Shown in pieces: positions 15,532 through 22,766 of a stretch of DNA of 25,724 nt. Source of the DNA: a virus. Numbering within the stretch: the first letter of the stretch is position 1; each line of letters begins with the position of its first letter. The stretch spans positions 1 through 25,724 of IMG/VR virus record IMGVR_UViG_3300032334_000128. One strand, written 5' to 3'. The position numbers were made by a program, and so were the translations under genes. The notes below the pieces were generated by a model. It saw only the letters and a program-made list of their open reading frames with translations, searched no databases and had not been told where the DNA came from.

Positions 15532-15978
15532 ATGACTTTTAATTCATTATTCCCAAATAACGGTTTACTTGATGTAAACAAATTACAAAAAGAAATATTC
15601 AATGGATCAACAAAGTTTTTTGATGATGCCTTTGAAAATATTTTTGACACGTGGTCAAAAGTACAATCATTTCCATTCTATAACGTAGTAAAATACTCAA
15701 AAGGTAAATACGGTTTAGAAATCGGTTTAGCTGGCTACAATAAAGAAAACGTACTTGTAGAAGTTAAAGATGGTATCTTAACAGTAGAAGGAAAAGTGGA
15801 AGATAAGAATGTAGACTACGTACAAAAAGGTCTAGCATTCAGAAAATTCTTTAAACAGTTTGAATTAGCTAAAGATACAGTAGTTGATGAAGCTGAAATG
15901 AAGGATGGATTACTTAAAATTAAATTTGGTTTTAATGAACCAAAAGAAATTGAAGGTGTTAAAATAGAGGTAAAGTAA
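15532..15978 (+). CDS. hsp20: Small heat-shock protein, Hsp20/alpha-crystallin family
   Basis: The 148-residue product has an N-terminal aromatic/hydrophobic arm (residues 1-48: SLFPNNGLL, KFFDDAFENIFDTW). The alpha-crystallin domain runs from about residue 49 to 133 (YGLEIGLAGYNKENVLVEV, then GILTVEG at 81-87). FRKFFKQFELAKD and AEMKDGLLKIKF (121-132) correspond to the A-x-x-x-n-G-x-L signature. The short C-terminal end has IEV at 145-147, the I-x-I/V motif that links subunits. Proteins of this family are ATP-independent holdases that keep unfolding proteins soluble. Cyanophages and other marine phages often carry one, presumably to protect virion or host proteins during infection. The very strong ribosome site suggests high expression. 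It is the last plus-strand gene before the convergent helicase. Confidence 0.9.
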   Translation: MTFNSLFPNNGLLDVNKLQKEIFNGSTKFFDDAFENIFDTWSKVQSFPFYNVVKYSKGKYGLEIGLAGYNKENVLVEVKDGILTVEGKVEDKNVDYVQKGLAFRKFFKQFELAKDTVVDEAEMKDGLLKIKFGFNEPKEIEGVKIEVK

Positions 15979-16046
15979 TGATACCCTATACACCATGTGA
16001 AAATGATTGGTTATCTAAATCCAATCTTTCAATTCTTCACCCATAA
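15978..16046 (+). other. Short overlapping ORF after hsp20, possibly a gene remnant
   Basis: An ATG overlaps the hsp20 stop (TAATG, the usual coupling arrangement here) and reads MIPYTPCENDWLSKSNLSILHP before a stop that lies inside the 3' end of the opposite-strand helicase. It may be the start of a gene truncated when the helicase arrived, or chance. Confidence 0.2.
16005..16026. terminator. Weak bidirectional hairpin between convergent genes
   Basis: GATTGG (16005-16010) and CCAATC (16021-16026) pair around a 10-base loop, with further A-T pairs possible beyond one mismatch. It overlaps the stop codon of the minus-strand helicase. T-rich DNA follows on both sides (TTTCAATTCTT rightward, ATTTTCACATG leftward). 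The location between convergent genes fits a shared terminator, but the stem is short. Confidence 0.35.
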
Positions 16047-17457
16047 CTTGTGAAGCTATATTGATTTTCTTGCGGAGGGCCTTTACGATTTTTTCGTCTA
16101 CTGTGCCCTCTGCAATGATATCTACATAAGTCATTTTTCTAGTTTGACCATGTCTATTAATTCTAGCTTCTGATTGAGTTCTTTTCTCAAGATCATAACC
16201 ATTAGAATAATAAATCATTGTATTAGCTTCAGTTAAAGTAATTCCATATCCACCGGTCTGAGGAGTACCTATTAAAAACTTAACACTACTATGTGGATCC
16301 TGTAATAGTTTAATATTATTTTGTCTATCAGATTGAAGTGTATCTCCGTAATAAGTTACATAAGAATCTTTACCGAATTCTTTTTCAACTGCTTTAATGA
16401 TAGCTTCTATATCATATCTATAGTGAGCCCAGATGATTGCTTTGTTTTCAACTTCTCTTAATATATCAATCAACGCATCTAATCTTTCATTTTTAATTTC
16501 TTTAATAGAACCATCATCAGCAGTGAAGTGTCCACAAGTTATTTGATGTAATCTCATTAATTGAACAAGAGCTGTTGCTGTTGTCATAAGTTTTCCATCT
16601 AATGCAGCAAGTGCAACTTCTTTCATAGAACCATAAATCTTTTTTTGTTCTGGACTTAATTGAACTATTCTCTTTGTATAAACATGATCTGGTAAATCTA
16701 AACAATCTTCTTTTAAAACTCTGTATGAGAATGGTTCAAGCTTCTTAGATAGTTCATCAAGATTACGATATCCAATAACTAATTGAACTGATCTTCCACC
16801 AAAGTTAGCGGTCTTTAAAACGGCATAACGGGTTCTGAATGCGTAATATGAAGAATAATCCAATAAACAAGGATCAAGGAACTCGCATTGTTTATATAAA
16901 TCTAATGGAGATTTAGTAACAGGAGATCCGGTTAATATTCTTCTATACTTAGCCTGGGTTCCAAGATTAACAATAGCTTTAGTTCTAATAGCATCTGGAT
17001 TCTTTATTGTAGTAGATTCATCTATTGCCATTAATGTTTTATGACAACTTAAAAACTTTTGAGCAAATGCAACTCCATGTTTTGTAGACATAGATTCTAC
17101 ATTCATAACTAATATATGAAGTTCATGACTTGATTCAAATAAGGGTTCAACTTCTTTAGATACAATTCTTCCATCTTTCATAAAAGATGCTTTCCATAAA
17201 ACTTTCTTCATCTCAATATGTTTTGGAAGATGGGTTGGTATTTCTATGTCATACCAAGTCTGATAAACACCTTTAGGAGCAATAATTAAAGCGCCATCAA
17301 TCTTTCCTTTGTCATATAGCATTGCAATATTATCAATAAGAACTTTAGATTTTCCAGTTCCCATTTCCATAAAATAAGCAAATACTTCTTTATTCCATGA
17401 CTTTTCTAACGCAGTTATTTGATGCGCATACGGCTTAGTTTTAAATTTATAATTCAT
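16015..17457 (-). CDS. SNF2-family (superfamily 2) helicase/ATPase
   Basis: This 480-residue protein has the ordered SF2 motifs of SNF2-like ATPases: Q-motif-like YAHQ (10-13), Walker A MGTGKSK (Lys36), IIAPKGVYQTW (motif Ia), MAIDEST (Asp146, Glu147; a DEST form of the DEAH box) and LTGSP (175-179). The C-terminal RecA lobe has GGYGITLTEA and QSEARINRHGQ (428-438, arginine finger region). It is a minimal version without accessory domains, common in phages. It would translocate on double-stranded DNA, perhaps to remodel protein-DNA complexes during replication or recombination. It is the only minus-strand gene here, convergent with the late genes and divergent from the replication genes, and has its own strong promoter. 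Its ribosome site is weak (AGAAAG, well upstream). Confidence 0.85.
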   Translation of the reverse strand: MNYKFKTKPYAHQITALEKSWNKEVFAYFMEMGTGKSKVLIDNIAMLYDKGKIDGALIIAPKGVYQTWYDIEIPTHLPKHIEMKKVLWKASFMKDGRIVSKEVEPLFESSHELHILVMNVESMSTKHGVAFAQKFLSCHKTLMAIDESTTIKNPDAIRTKAIVNLGTQAKYRRILTGSPVTKSPLDLYKQCEFLDPCLLDYSSYYAFRTRYAVLKTANFGGRSVQLVIGYRNLDELSKKLEPFSYRVLKEDCLDLPDHVYTKRIVQLSPEQKKIYGSMKEVALAALDGKLMTTATALVQLMRLHQITCGHFTADDGSIKEIKNERLDALIDILREVENKAIIWAHYRYDIEAIIKAVEKEFGKDSYVTYYGDTLQSDRQNNIKLLQDPHSSVKFLIGTPQTGGYGITLTEANTMIYYSNGYDLEKRTQSEARINRHGQTRKMTYVDIIAEGTVDEKIVKALRKKINIASQVMGEELKDWI

Positions 17458-17489
17458 ATAATTAACACTTTATCTTTCTATAAAAAGGA

Positions 17490-17519
17490 ACTATAACACA
17501 TTTATTATTAATTTGTCAA
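17490..17519 (-). promoter_or_regulatory. Leftward sigma70-type promoter (P1) for the SNF2 helicase
   Basis: On the minus strand a perfect TTGACA (17514-17519) is followed after 17 bases by TTATAG (17491-17496), or after 18 by TATAGT (17490-17495). Transcription would start near 17483, about 26 bases before the helicase ATG. The spacer and downstream sequence resemble those of the rightward promoter at 17887. Confidence 0.7.
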
Positions 17520-17529
17520 ATACGAAAGT

Positions 17530-17883
17530 ATGGAAAATACGGTTTATATTATACAGGAATTACCTGGCACAAGAATTGGTCAGCCAAAATTTAATATTTT
17601 GGGAGCACAGAAATTCGGTAAATTAAAAACATTACTTCCTGAATATTCACAAATGATATTAAGTCCAGGACCATTAGTTGCTAAACTAAGATCTCTACTT
17701 AAAGATTATACCGCAAAAGATTATTTACTACTTACAGGTGATCCTGCAATTATTGGTGTAGCATGTTCTATAGTTTCAGATATTACTGGTGGTAGATATA
17801 ATTTATTAAAGTGGGATAGACAAGAACAAACTTATTATCCTATTGAAATTAATTTATATGAGAAAGGAAATATTGAATCCTAG
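17530..17883 (+). CDS. Conserved marine phage protein of unknown function
   Basis: The 117-residue product (MENTVYIIQELPGTRIGQPKFNILG...) belongs to a family I have seen repeatedly next to replication genes of uncultured marine phages. It has a beta-strand start, then FGKLKTLLPEYSQMILSPGPLVAKLRSLL, and a hydrophobic strand-turn DYLLLTGDPAIIGVACSIVSDI. It ends KWDRQEQTYYPIEINLY. LTGDPAIIG resembles a nucleotide- or cofactor-binding loop but carries no recognisable catalytic motif. No membrane segment or signal peptide is present. The gene is sandwiched between the two divergent-type control regions and reads rightward. I see no clear rightward promoter upstream of it. An early regulatory or takeover role would fit the location but is not shown. 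Confidence 0.7.
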   Translation: MENTVYIIQELPGTRIGQPKFNILGAQKFGKLKTLLPEYSQMILSPGPLVAKLRSLLKDYTAKDYLLLTGDPAIIGVACSIVSDITGGRYNLLKWDRQEQTYYPIEINLYEKGNIES

Positions 17884-17886
17884 ATA

Positions 17887-17915
17887 TTGACATAATAATA
17901 AAAGTGTTATATACT
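17887..17915 (+). promoter_or_regulatory. Rightward sigma70-type promoter (P2) for the replication block
   Basis: A perfect TTGACA (17887-17892) is followed after exactly 17 bases by TATACT (17910-17915), five of six matches to the -10 consensus. The predicted start is near 17922, about 48 bases before ATG 17970. The spacer (TAATAATAAAAGTGTTA) shares AATAATAA and GTGTTATA with P1, and both are followed by TTCC and a TAGAAAGA run. Confidence 0.75.
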
Positions 17916-17932
17916 TCCACTTATGAAGTATA
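17910..17932. promoter_or_regulatory. Operator-like inverted repeat over the P2 -10 box and start site
   Basis: TATACTTC (17910-17917) and GAAGTATA (17925-17932) are perfect 8-bp inverted arms around a 7-base centre (CACTTAT). The left arm contains the whole -10 box and the right arm lies just after the expected transcription start. A dimeric repressor bound here would block P2. Alternatively the right part could shape the mRNA 5' end. No repressor gene is visible in the window. Confidence 0.55.
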
Positions 17933-17969
17933 ATAGAAAGAAAGTTAACAATAAACAGAAAGAAATAAA

Positions 17970-18521
17970 ATGCAAAATATAAATTTTGAACAAGATCAAA
18001 CAGAATCATTAACACAGATTAATGACGCTAAAGCTTTATCGGATCAAGTAGTTAAATTAAGATTACTTGAAGATAAAATACTACAAGCTGAAGAAAATTT
18101 AAAAAAATTAAAAGAAGAAGCAGATGTTCTATCGGGGGAAGTTATTCCTACTATGATGACTGAAATGAATATCTCAACATTGAAATTAGCAGATGGTACC
18201 GCTGTAGAAGTGAAACCCATCTACGGTGCTTCTATTTCCGCTGATAGGAAAGAAGAGGCATTTAACTGGCTTCGTACAAACGGTCTAGGTGATCTTATTA
18301 AAAATGAGGTTACCGTTTCTTTTGGCCGCAACGAAGATAACAAGGCAATTGCTTATGCAAACCTTGCGGAAGAGAATGGATATCAACCAGCCCAGAGATT
18401 AAAGGTTGAGCCCATGACTCTCAAAGCATTGGTCAGAGAGCGTATCGAAGCTGGGAAAGATATGCCCTCTGATCTATTTAACGTGTTCGCAGGAAACAGA
18501 ACCAAAATAATAAGGAAATAA
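17970..18521 (+). CDS. Early protein with N-terminal coiled coil, function unknown
   Basis: The 183-residue product has a long N-terminal helix likely to form a coiled coil (residues about 25-57: VVKLRLLEDKILQAEENLKK onward). A small beta-domain follows (STLKLADGTAVEVKPIYGASIS), then a helical half with FNWLRTNGLGDLIKNEV, VSFGRNEDNKAIAY and MTLKALVRERIEAG. No catalytic motif is recognised. It is the first gene after promoter P2 and stands two bases before the putative ssDNA-binding gene; the pair is often kept together in marine phages, so a helper in DNA replication or recombination is plausible but inferred. Bases 18180-18490 are richer in G+C (about 43% over four counted 60-base lines) than the flanking genes (28% in one counted line of the next gene). 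Confidence 0.65.
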   Translation: MQNINFEQDQTESLTQINDAKALSDQVVKLRLLEDKILQAEENLKKLKEEADVLSGEVIPTMMTEMNISTLKLADGTAVEVKPIYGASISADRKEEAFNWLRTNGLGDLIKNEVTVSFGRNEDNKAIAYANLAEENGYQPAQRLKVEPMTLKALVRERIEAGKDMPSDLFNVFAGNRTKIIRK

Positions 18522-18523
18522 AC

Positions 18524-19336
18524 ATGAATAAAGCACAAAGTACAATGGACCAAGGAACAAAAAAGTCCAATGCAGTAACTGAGAAAGTAGCTGCAGGAGC
18601 TTTAGCTGTTAGCTTCTTTGAAGCAGATGCAGATAAAGGTCTTGGTAATATGGGTCATGAAGATCTAGCATTACCTTTTCTTAAAATACTAGGACAGTTA
18701 TCTCCAGAAGTTAATAAGAGAGATGGTAAATATGTTCAAGGTGCAGAACCTGGAATGATTTACAACTCTGTTACAGGAGAATTGTTTAATGGTGAAACAG
18801 GGATTGATGTCATTCCTTGTCATTACAAATTAGAATATATTGAATGGCAAGATAGAGGTGAAGGTTCTGGTGCTCCAGTTGGAATACATTCATCATCTAG
18901 TGACATATTAACAAAAACAAAAAGAGATGCTTCTTTCAAAGATAGACTTCCTAATGGAAACTATATTGAAAAAACTGCAAGTCATTTCTTAATTGTTTGT
19001 GGTCAAACTCCAACTACAGCTTTACTTGCTATGAAATCTACGCAATTAAAGATTAGTAGAAAATGGAATAGTATGATGGCTAGTATAAAGATGAAAGGTA
19101 AGAATGGATTATTCACTCCAGCTTCTTTTAGTCATACATATAAATTAAGAACTGTACAACAATCAAATGATAAAGGTACTTGGTTTGGTTGGGAAGTGAG
19201 TAAAGTAGGTCCTGTTGAGGATTCTTCTTTATATCAACAAGCTAAGTCGTTTGCTGAAAGTGTTTCAAGAGGAGACATTAAAGTTAAACATGGTGAGTCC
19301 AACGTGTCTGAAAAGACATCGGAAGCCCACTTCTAA
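18524..19336 (+). CDS. Putative single-stranded DNA-binding/recombination-associated protein
   Basis: The 270-residue protein has a polar N-terminus, a helix FFEADADKGLGNMG, then LALPFLKILGQLSPEV and a beta-rich centre (GIDVIPCHYKLEYIEWQDRG onward). A conserved-looking basic patch LKISRKWNSMMASIKMKGK follows. It ends in a flexible tail with terminal Phe (SEKTSEAHF), reminiscent of the C-terminal tip by which phage and bacterial SSBs bind partners, though less acidic than usual. The family is common just upstream of phage primases. The SSB assignment rests on position, tail and basic/aromatic composition; I do not see a diagnostic OB-fold motif, so it could be another replication-associated protein. 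The ribosome site is AAGGA about nine bases before the ATG. Confidence 0.4.
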   Translation: MNKAQSTMDQGTKKSNAVTEKVAAGALAVSFFEADADKGLGNMGHEDLALPFLKILGQLSPEVNKRDGKYVQGAEPGMIYNSVTGELFNGETGIDVIPCHYKLEYIEWQDRGEGSGAPVGIHSSSSDILTKTKRDASFKDRLPNGNYIEKTASHFLIVCGQTPTTALLAMKSTQLKISRKWNSMMASIKMKGKNGLFTPASFSHTYKLRTVQQSNDKGTWFGWEVSKVGPVEDSSLYQQAKSFAESVSRGDIKVKHGESNVSEKTSEAHF

Positions 19337-19347
19337 TAATTAATAAA

Positions 19348-19371
19348 TGGGGCAAGTTAATTCTTGCCCCA
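19348..19371. other. GC-rich hairpin between the SSB-like gene and the primase gene
   Basis: TGGGGCAAG (19348-19356) and CTTGCCCCA (19363-19371) form a perfect 9-bp stem with loop TTAATT. This is the strongest GC hairpin in the window. It is not followed by a T-run on the plus strand, so it is unlikely to be a full intrinsic terminator. It may be a leaky terminator, an RNA processing site or a stabiliser of the upstream mRNA. Confidence 0.65.
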
Positions 19372-19387
19372 AACAATAAGGGCGTTT

Positions 19388-21043
19388 ATGGAGAAAGAAT
19401 TTGGAGAAATATTTAGCGGGCTAAAAAGAAATTTTGGTATTGCTTATTTAGATGAATTTAAAATTGATCCTAACACAGGAAAGAAAAAACCAAAACAATA
19501 TGGATGGTCATTTAAAGAAATAACTGAGAAACATTATTTAGATCATTTAAACGGTAGAACATCTATCGGTATTCAACCATGTGATGATGATGGCATGGCA
19601 AGTTTTGGTGCAATAGACATTGATGATAAGGAACATAGTTATGTTAATTTTCCATATAAAAAATATTTAGATATTATAAAACAAAATAATCTTCCATTAA
19701 TTCCAGTTAAATCAAAAAGCGGTGGACTACATTTATATTTATTTTTAAAAGAAAAAGTAAGAGCAGTGTTTTTAAGAAATTTTTTAGAGAGTTTATTATA
19801 TGTTTTAAAATTAAAACCAAGTACAGAAGTGTATCCAAAACAAACTGAACTTGGATATGATGAAGAGAAAAAAGAATGGTCTAATGGTCAGTACATAAAT
19901 CTTCCTTATTTTAATGGAGATGAAAGAGTTGCGATTAATTATGATGGAACTGCTTTTACATTAGAACAATTTATTAAAGTAGTTAATCACAATAAAAAAA
20001 CAAAAGAAGAATTAGAAGAGTTTTCGCTTGCCCTTGTGAAAACTGTCTTACAAGGAGGTCCAGACGAATTTAATGATGGCCCTCCTTGTTTACAGATTAT
20101 GGCTAAAGAACCATTAACTGATGCTAGAGATAGATGGTTATATAACTACATGGTATTTGCTAAGAAAAAATATCCAGATAATTGGCAAGAGGTTCTTAAA
20201 GCAGCACCACAAAAATATTTTATAAAAGATTCTAATGGTGTTGTGTTAAATGATTGGGGATCAGAGAAAAAAATAATAGATAAAATTAGATCTTGGAAAA
20301 AAGATAATACAAAAGGTTATACATGTACTCAAGAGCCTATTGTTAATTTCTGTATGAAATCAGAATGTCTTAAAAGAAAACATGGTGTTGGATCTGATAG
20401 AAAAAGAATGTTTCCACCATTATCAAATTTAGTAAAAATTAATTATCCAGAACCAGAATATACTTTCAATGTAGAACTACCAGAAAACAAAGGTATTAAA
20501 CAAGTAAGAGCTAAAGATATTAAACAAATTAAAGATCAAGAGGAATTAAGATCTTTAATTATGAAAACTGCAAATATTTATGTAGCAAAAGTAAAAGGAG
20601 ATGACTTTGAAAATGTTATCGCTAAATTATTACCTCCTGTAGAAATACATCAACCACCTAAAGGAACAACTCCTGATGAATTATTACATGAATATTTAGA
20701 AGATTATCTTAATGGACCAAAAGCAAAATCATATGCTTCTTTTAAATCAGGGGCTGTATTAGTTGAAGATGGGTTTGCATATTTTAAATTTGCAAATTTC
20801 TTTAATAGTTTAAAGAATAAAGAATGGAAAGAAGGAAAAGAAAGAACAGGTCAAAAAATAAAAGAAAAATATCAAGCAGAATTTGGTATTAAGAAAAGAT
20901 TTCCAAAATTAAACAATGAAACTACAAATTATGAAGCTATAGAAGTTGTAAAAATAAACTTAAAGTTAGAAGGAAATAAATTTATAAAAGACATAGCTAA
21001 AACAGAATTAGTTAAAATGAAAGGTAATAAAGACGTATTCTAA
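19388..21043 (+). CDS. Archaeo-eukaryotic-type (AEP) primase, TOTE/PrimPol-like, with Cys cluster
   Basis: From ATG 19388 the product has 551 residues. FGAIDIDD (Asp77, Asp79) is AEP motif I, which binds metal. VKSKSGGLHLYLF (His115) is motif II. EVYPKQ (147-152) followed by NGQYINLPYF (166-175) matches the region around motif III in TOTE-type primases. After a linker, GGPDEFNDGPPCLQIM and then CTQEPIVNFCMKSEC give a C-x8-C-x4-C cluster followed by RKHGVG, like the C-terminal Cys motif of related phage primases. The last 150 residues are Lys-rich and unassigned. It would make primers for the phage PolA. No helicase domain is fused; the next gene encodes one. I prefer 19388 over a TTG at 19364 because that TTG lies in the hairpin stem. 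The ribosome site AAGGG is close to the ATG. Confidence 0.75.
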   Translation: MEKEFGEIFSGLKRNFGIAYLDEFKIDPNTGKKKPKQYGWSFKEITEKHYLDHLNGRTSIGIQPCDDDGMASFGAIDIDDKEHSYVNFPYKKYLDIIKQNNLPLIPVKSKSGGLHLYLFLKEKVRAVFLRNFLESLLYVLKLKPSTEVYPKQTELGYDEEKKEWSNGQYINLPYFNGDERVAINYDGTAFTLEQFIKVVNHNKKTKEELEEFSLALVKTVLQGGPDEFNDGPPCLQIMAKEPLTDARDRWLYNYMVFAKKKYPDNWQEVLKAAPQKYFIKDSNGVVLNDWGSEKKIIDKIRSWKKDNTKGYTCTQEPIVNFCMKSECLKRKHGVGSDRKRMFPPLSNLVKINYPEPEYTFNVELPENKGIKQVRAKDIKQIKDQEELRSLIMKTANIYVAKVKGDDFENVIAKLLPPVEIHQPPKGTTPDELLHEYLEDYLNGPKAKSYASFKSGAVLVEDGFAYFKFANFFNSLKNKEWKEGKERTGQKIKEKYQAEFGIKKRFPKLNNETTNYEAIEVVKINLKLEGNKFIKDIAKTELVKMKGNKDVF

Positions 21044-22545
21044 TGATAAAAAAAGTATTAGGTCCACCAGGAACAGGAAAGACAATGACATTATTAAATG
21101 AAGTTAATAACTATTTAATGAAAGGAGTTCCATTAAATAAAATTGGTTATTTTGCATTTACAAGAAAGGCTGCTGCAGAAGCAAGAGAAAGATTTTTAAA
21201 CAAGAATAAAAATTATGTAAGATCCGATGTTAAATTTTTTCAAACACTTCATTCATTAGCTTTTCATACATTAGGTATGAGTGAGGAAAATGTAATGCAA
21301 CCAGTTCATTATGAACAAATAGGAAAGGAATTAAGTATAAGAGTTAATTATTATTCTGAAAATGATGAAAGTGGTTATTTAAATTGTGATAATGAATATT
21401 TTAAATTGATTAATAAAGCACGAATTAAAAATATATCTATTGAAGATGAGTTTAATACTAATGAATGGAGCAGAGAAATAGATTTTGAAGTACTAAATCA
21501 CGTTTATGAAAATTTTTTAAATTATAAAAAGTCTTATAATCTTTATGATTTTACAGATATGGTTACTCAATTTGTAAATAATAAAGATAAATGTCCATCA
21601 TTTGATGTTGTATTTATTGATGAAGCTCAGGATTTATCTCCAATACAATGGAAGATGTTTGATATTTTAAATGATAAATCAAAAGATATTTTTATAGCGG
21701 GGGATGATGACCAGGCTATATTTGCATGGGCTGGAGCTGATGTTAATAGATTCATTGATCAACCAGCAGTAGAAGAAGTACTACAACAATCTGAACGTAT
21801 ACCACAAGCTGTTCAAGAAGTTTCAAATATTATATTAGATAGAATACAGGGTAATAGAAAAGAAAAAACATACTTTCCAAAGAAAGACAGCAACGGAAAT
21901 ATTATACAAGGTAAAGTAGAATCAATATTTAACTTTGATAATTTAGATATCAACAATGATAAATGGTTAATATTAACAAGAACTGTATACAGAGCTTTAG
22001 AAATATCTAATCAATTAAAACAAAATAATCTTTATTATAAAAATATGTACGGAAAAAGTTTTAATAATAAACTTTATAAATCAATATTAAGATGGACATC
22101 TTTGACTGAAGGAAATCAAATATCAATAGCTGACTGCAAAGACATATATGATTATTTAGAAGAACCATTTAATGAAAATAATTTTAAAAATAAAATGACA
22201 GTTAGAATAGAAGATCTTGGATTTAATAGGGATGTTAGATGGTATGATGCATTTGTAAATGCAGATCATAATGAGGAATTTTACATTAGAAGTATGTTAT
22301 CTAATGGAGAGAAATTATCTGAAGAACCAAGAATAGAAGTATCAACCATTCATGCGGCAAAGGGTGGTGAATGTAAGAATGTTATTCTTGTATTAGATAA
22401 TGCAAGAAAAATCAGAGAAGCTACTGCTGAGAATATAGAAAAACAAGATGAAGAAAATAGAGTTTGGTATGTAGGTGTAACACGATCTATGGAAAATCTT
22501 TATTTATTTAAATCAAAAAAAGAAAGGTATGGTTATCAGTTATGA
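21043..22545 (+). CDS. UvrD/Rep-like superfamily 1 helicase
   Basis: The 500-residue protein has all SF1A motifs in order: Walker A GPPGTGKT (7-14), motif Ia FAFTRKAAAEA, VVFIDEAQD (Asp193, Glu194), AGDDDQAIFAWAGAD (219-233, motif III) and QSERIP (motif IV). Later come STIHAAKGGE (motif V, His437) and VWYVGVTRS (motif VI, Arg481). It is shorter than UvrD (about 720), with small 1B and 2B insertions, closer to Dda-like phage helicases in size. It would unwind DNA 3'-5' or 5'-3' during replication or repair. Its start overlaps the primase stop (TAATG), so primase and helicase are made together. No DnaB-type replicative helicase is visible in the window, so this protein may do that job. Confidence 0.85.
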   Translation: MIKKVLGPPGTGKTMTLLNEVNNYLMKGVPLNKIGYFAFTRKAAAEARERFLNKNKNYVRSDVKFFQTLHSLAFHTLGMSEENVMQPVHYEQIGKELSIRVNYYSENDESGYLNCDNEYFKLINKARIKNISIEDEFNTNEWSREIDFEVLNHVYENFLNYKKSYNLYDFTDMVTQFVNNKDKCPSFDVVFIDEAQDLSPIQWKMFDILNDKSKDIFIAGDDDQAIFAWAGADVNRFIDQPAVEEVLQQSERIPQAVQEVSNIILDRIQGNRKEKTYFPKKDSNGNIIQGKVESIFNFDNLDINNDKWLILTRTVYRALEISNQLKQNNLYYKNMYGKSFNNKLYKSILRWTSLTEGNQISIADCKDIYDYLEEPFNENNFKNKMTVRIEDLGFNRDVRWYDAFVNADHNEEFYIRSMLSNGEKLSEEPRIEVSTIHAAKGGECKNVILVLDNARKIREATAENIEKQDEENRVWYVGVTRSMENLYLFKSKKERYGYQL

Positions 22546-22766
22546 GTAATAAGGCATTTTTTAAACAAATAGGAGGAGCACATTATAAAAAATATAAAAT
22601 ACAGCCCTCTTTATTTATCAATAAGAATAAGATACTGTTCGCTGAAGGTAATGCAATTAAATATATTTGCAGGCACCAGGATAAAGGAAAGAAACAGGAT
22701 TTGTTAAAAGCAATCCATTATATAGAAATGATTATAGAAAGGGATTATGAAAGTACCTCTGTTTGA
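22542..22766 (+). CDS. DUF3310 family protein
   Basis: The 74-residue product fits the DUF3310 pattern: IGGAHYKKYKIQPSLFI, then FAEGNAIKYICRHQDKG and KKQDLLKAIHYIEMII. In the family, conserved HY, IQP, GN-x-IKY-x-R and DL-x-KA-x-YL elements recur in this order. These proteins are found in many phages beside replication or nucleotide metabolism genes and have no proven activity that I can cite; some are annotated as nucleotide kinase-like. It overlaps the helicase gene by four bases (ATGA) and the polymerase gene by 20 bases, so it is embedded in the replication operon. Family assignment is firm, function open. Confidence 0.85.
   Translation: MSNKAFFKQIGGAHYKKYKIQPSLFINKNKILFAEGNAIKYICRHQDKGKKQDLLKAIHYIEMIIERDYESTSV

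Noticed and set aside
15642-15660. Inverted repeat TTTTGAC / GTCAAAA around ACGTG within hsp20, also containing TTGACA
   Set aside because: It is inside coding sequence, no -10 box follows at the right distance, and 7-bp AT-rich arms are not rare here.
19364-19387. TTG start for the primase at 19364
   Set aside because: It lies in the 3' arm of the hairpin and has no ribosome site; ATG 19388 is preferred.
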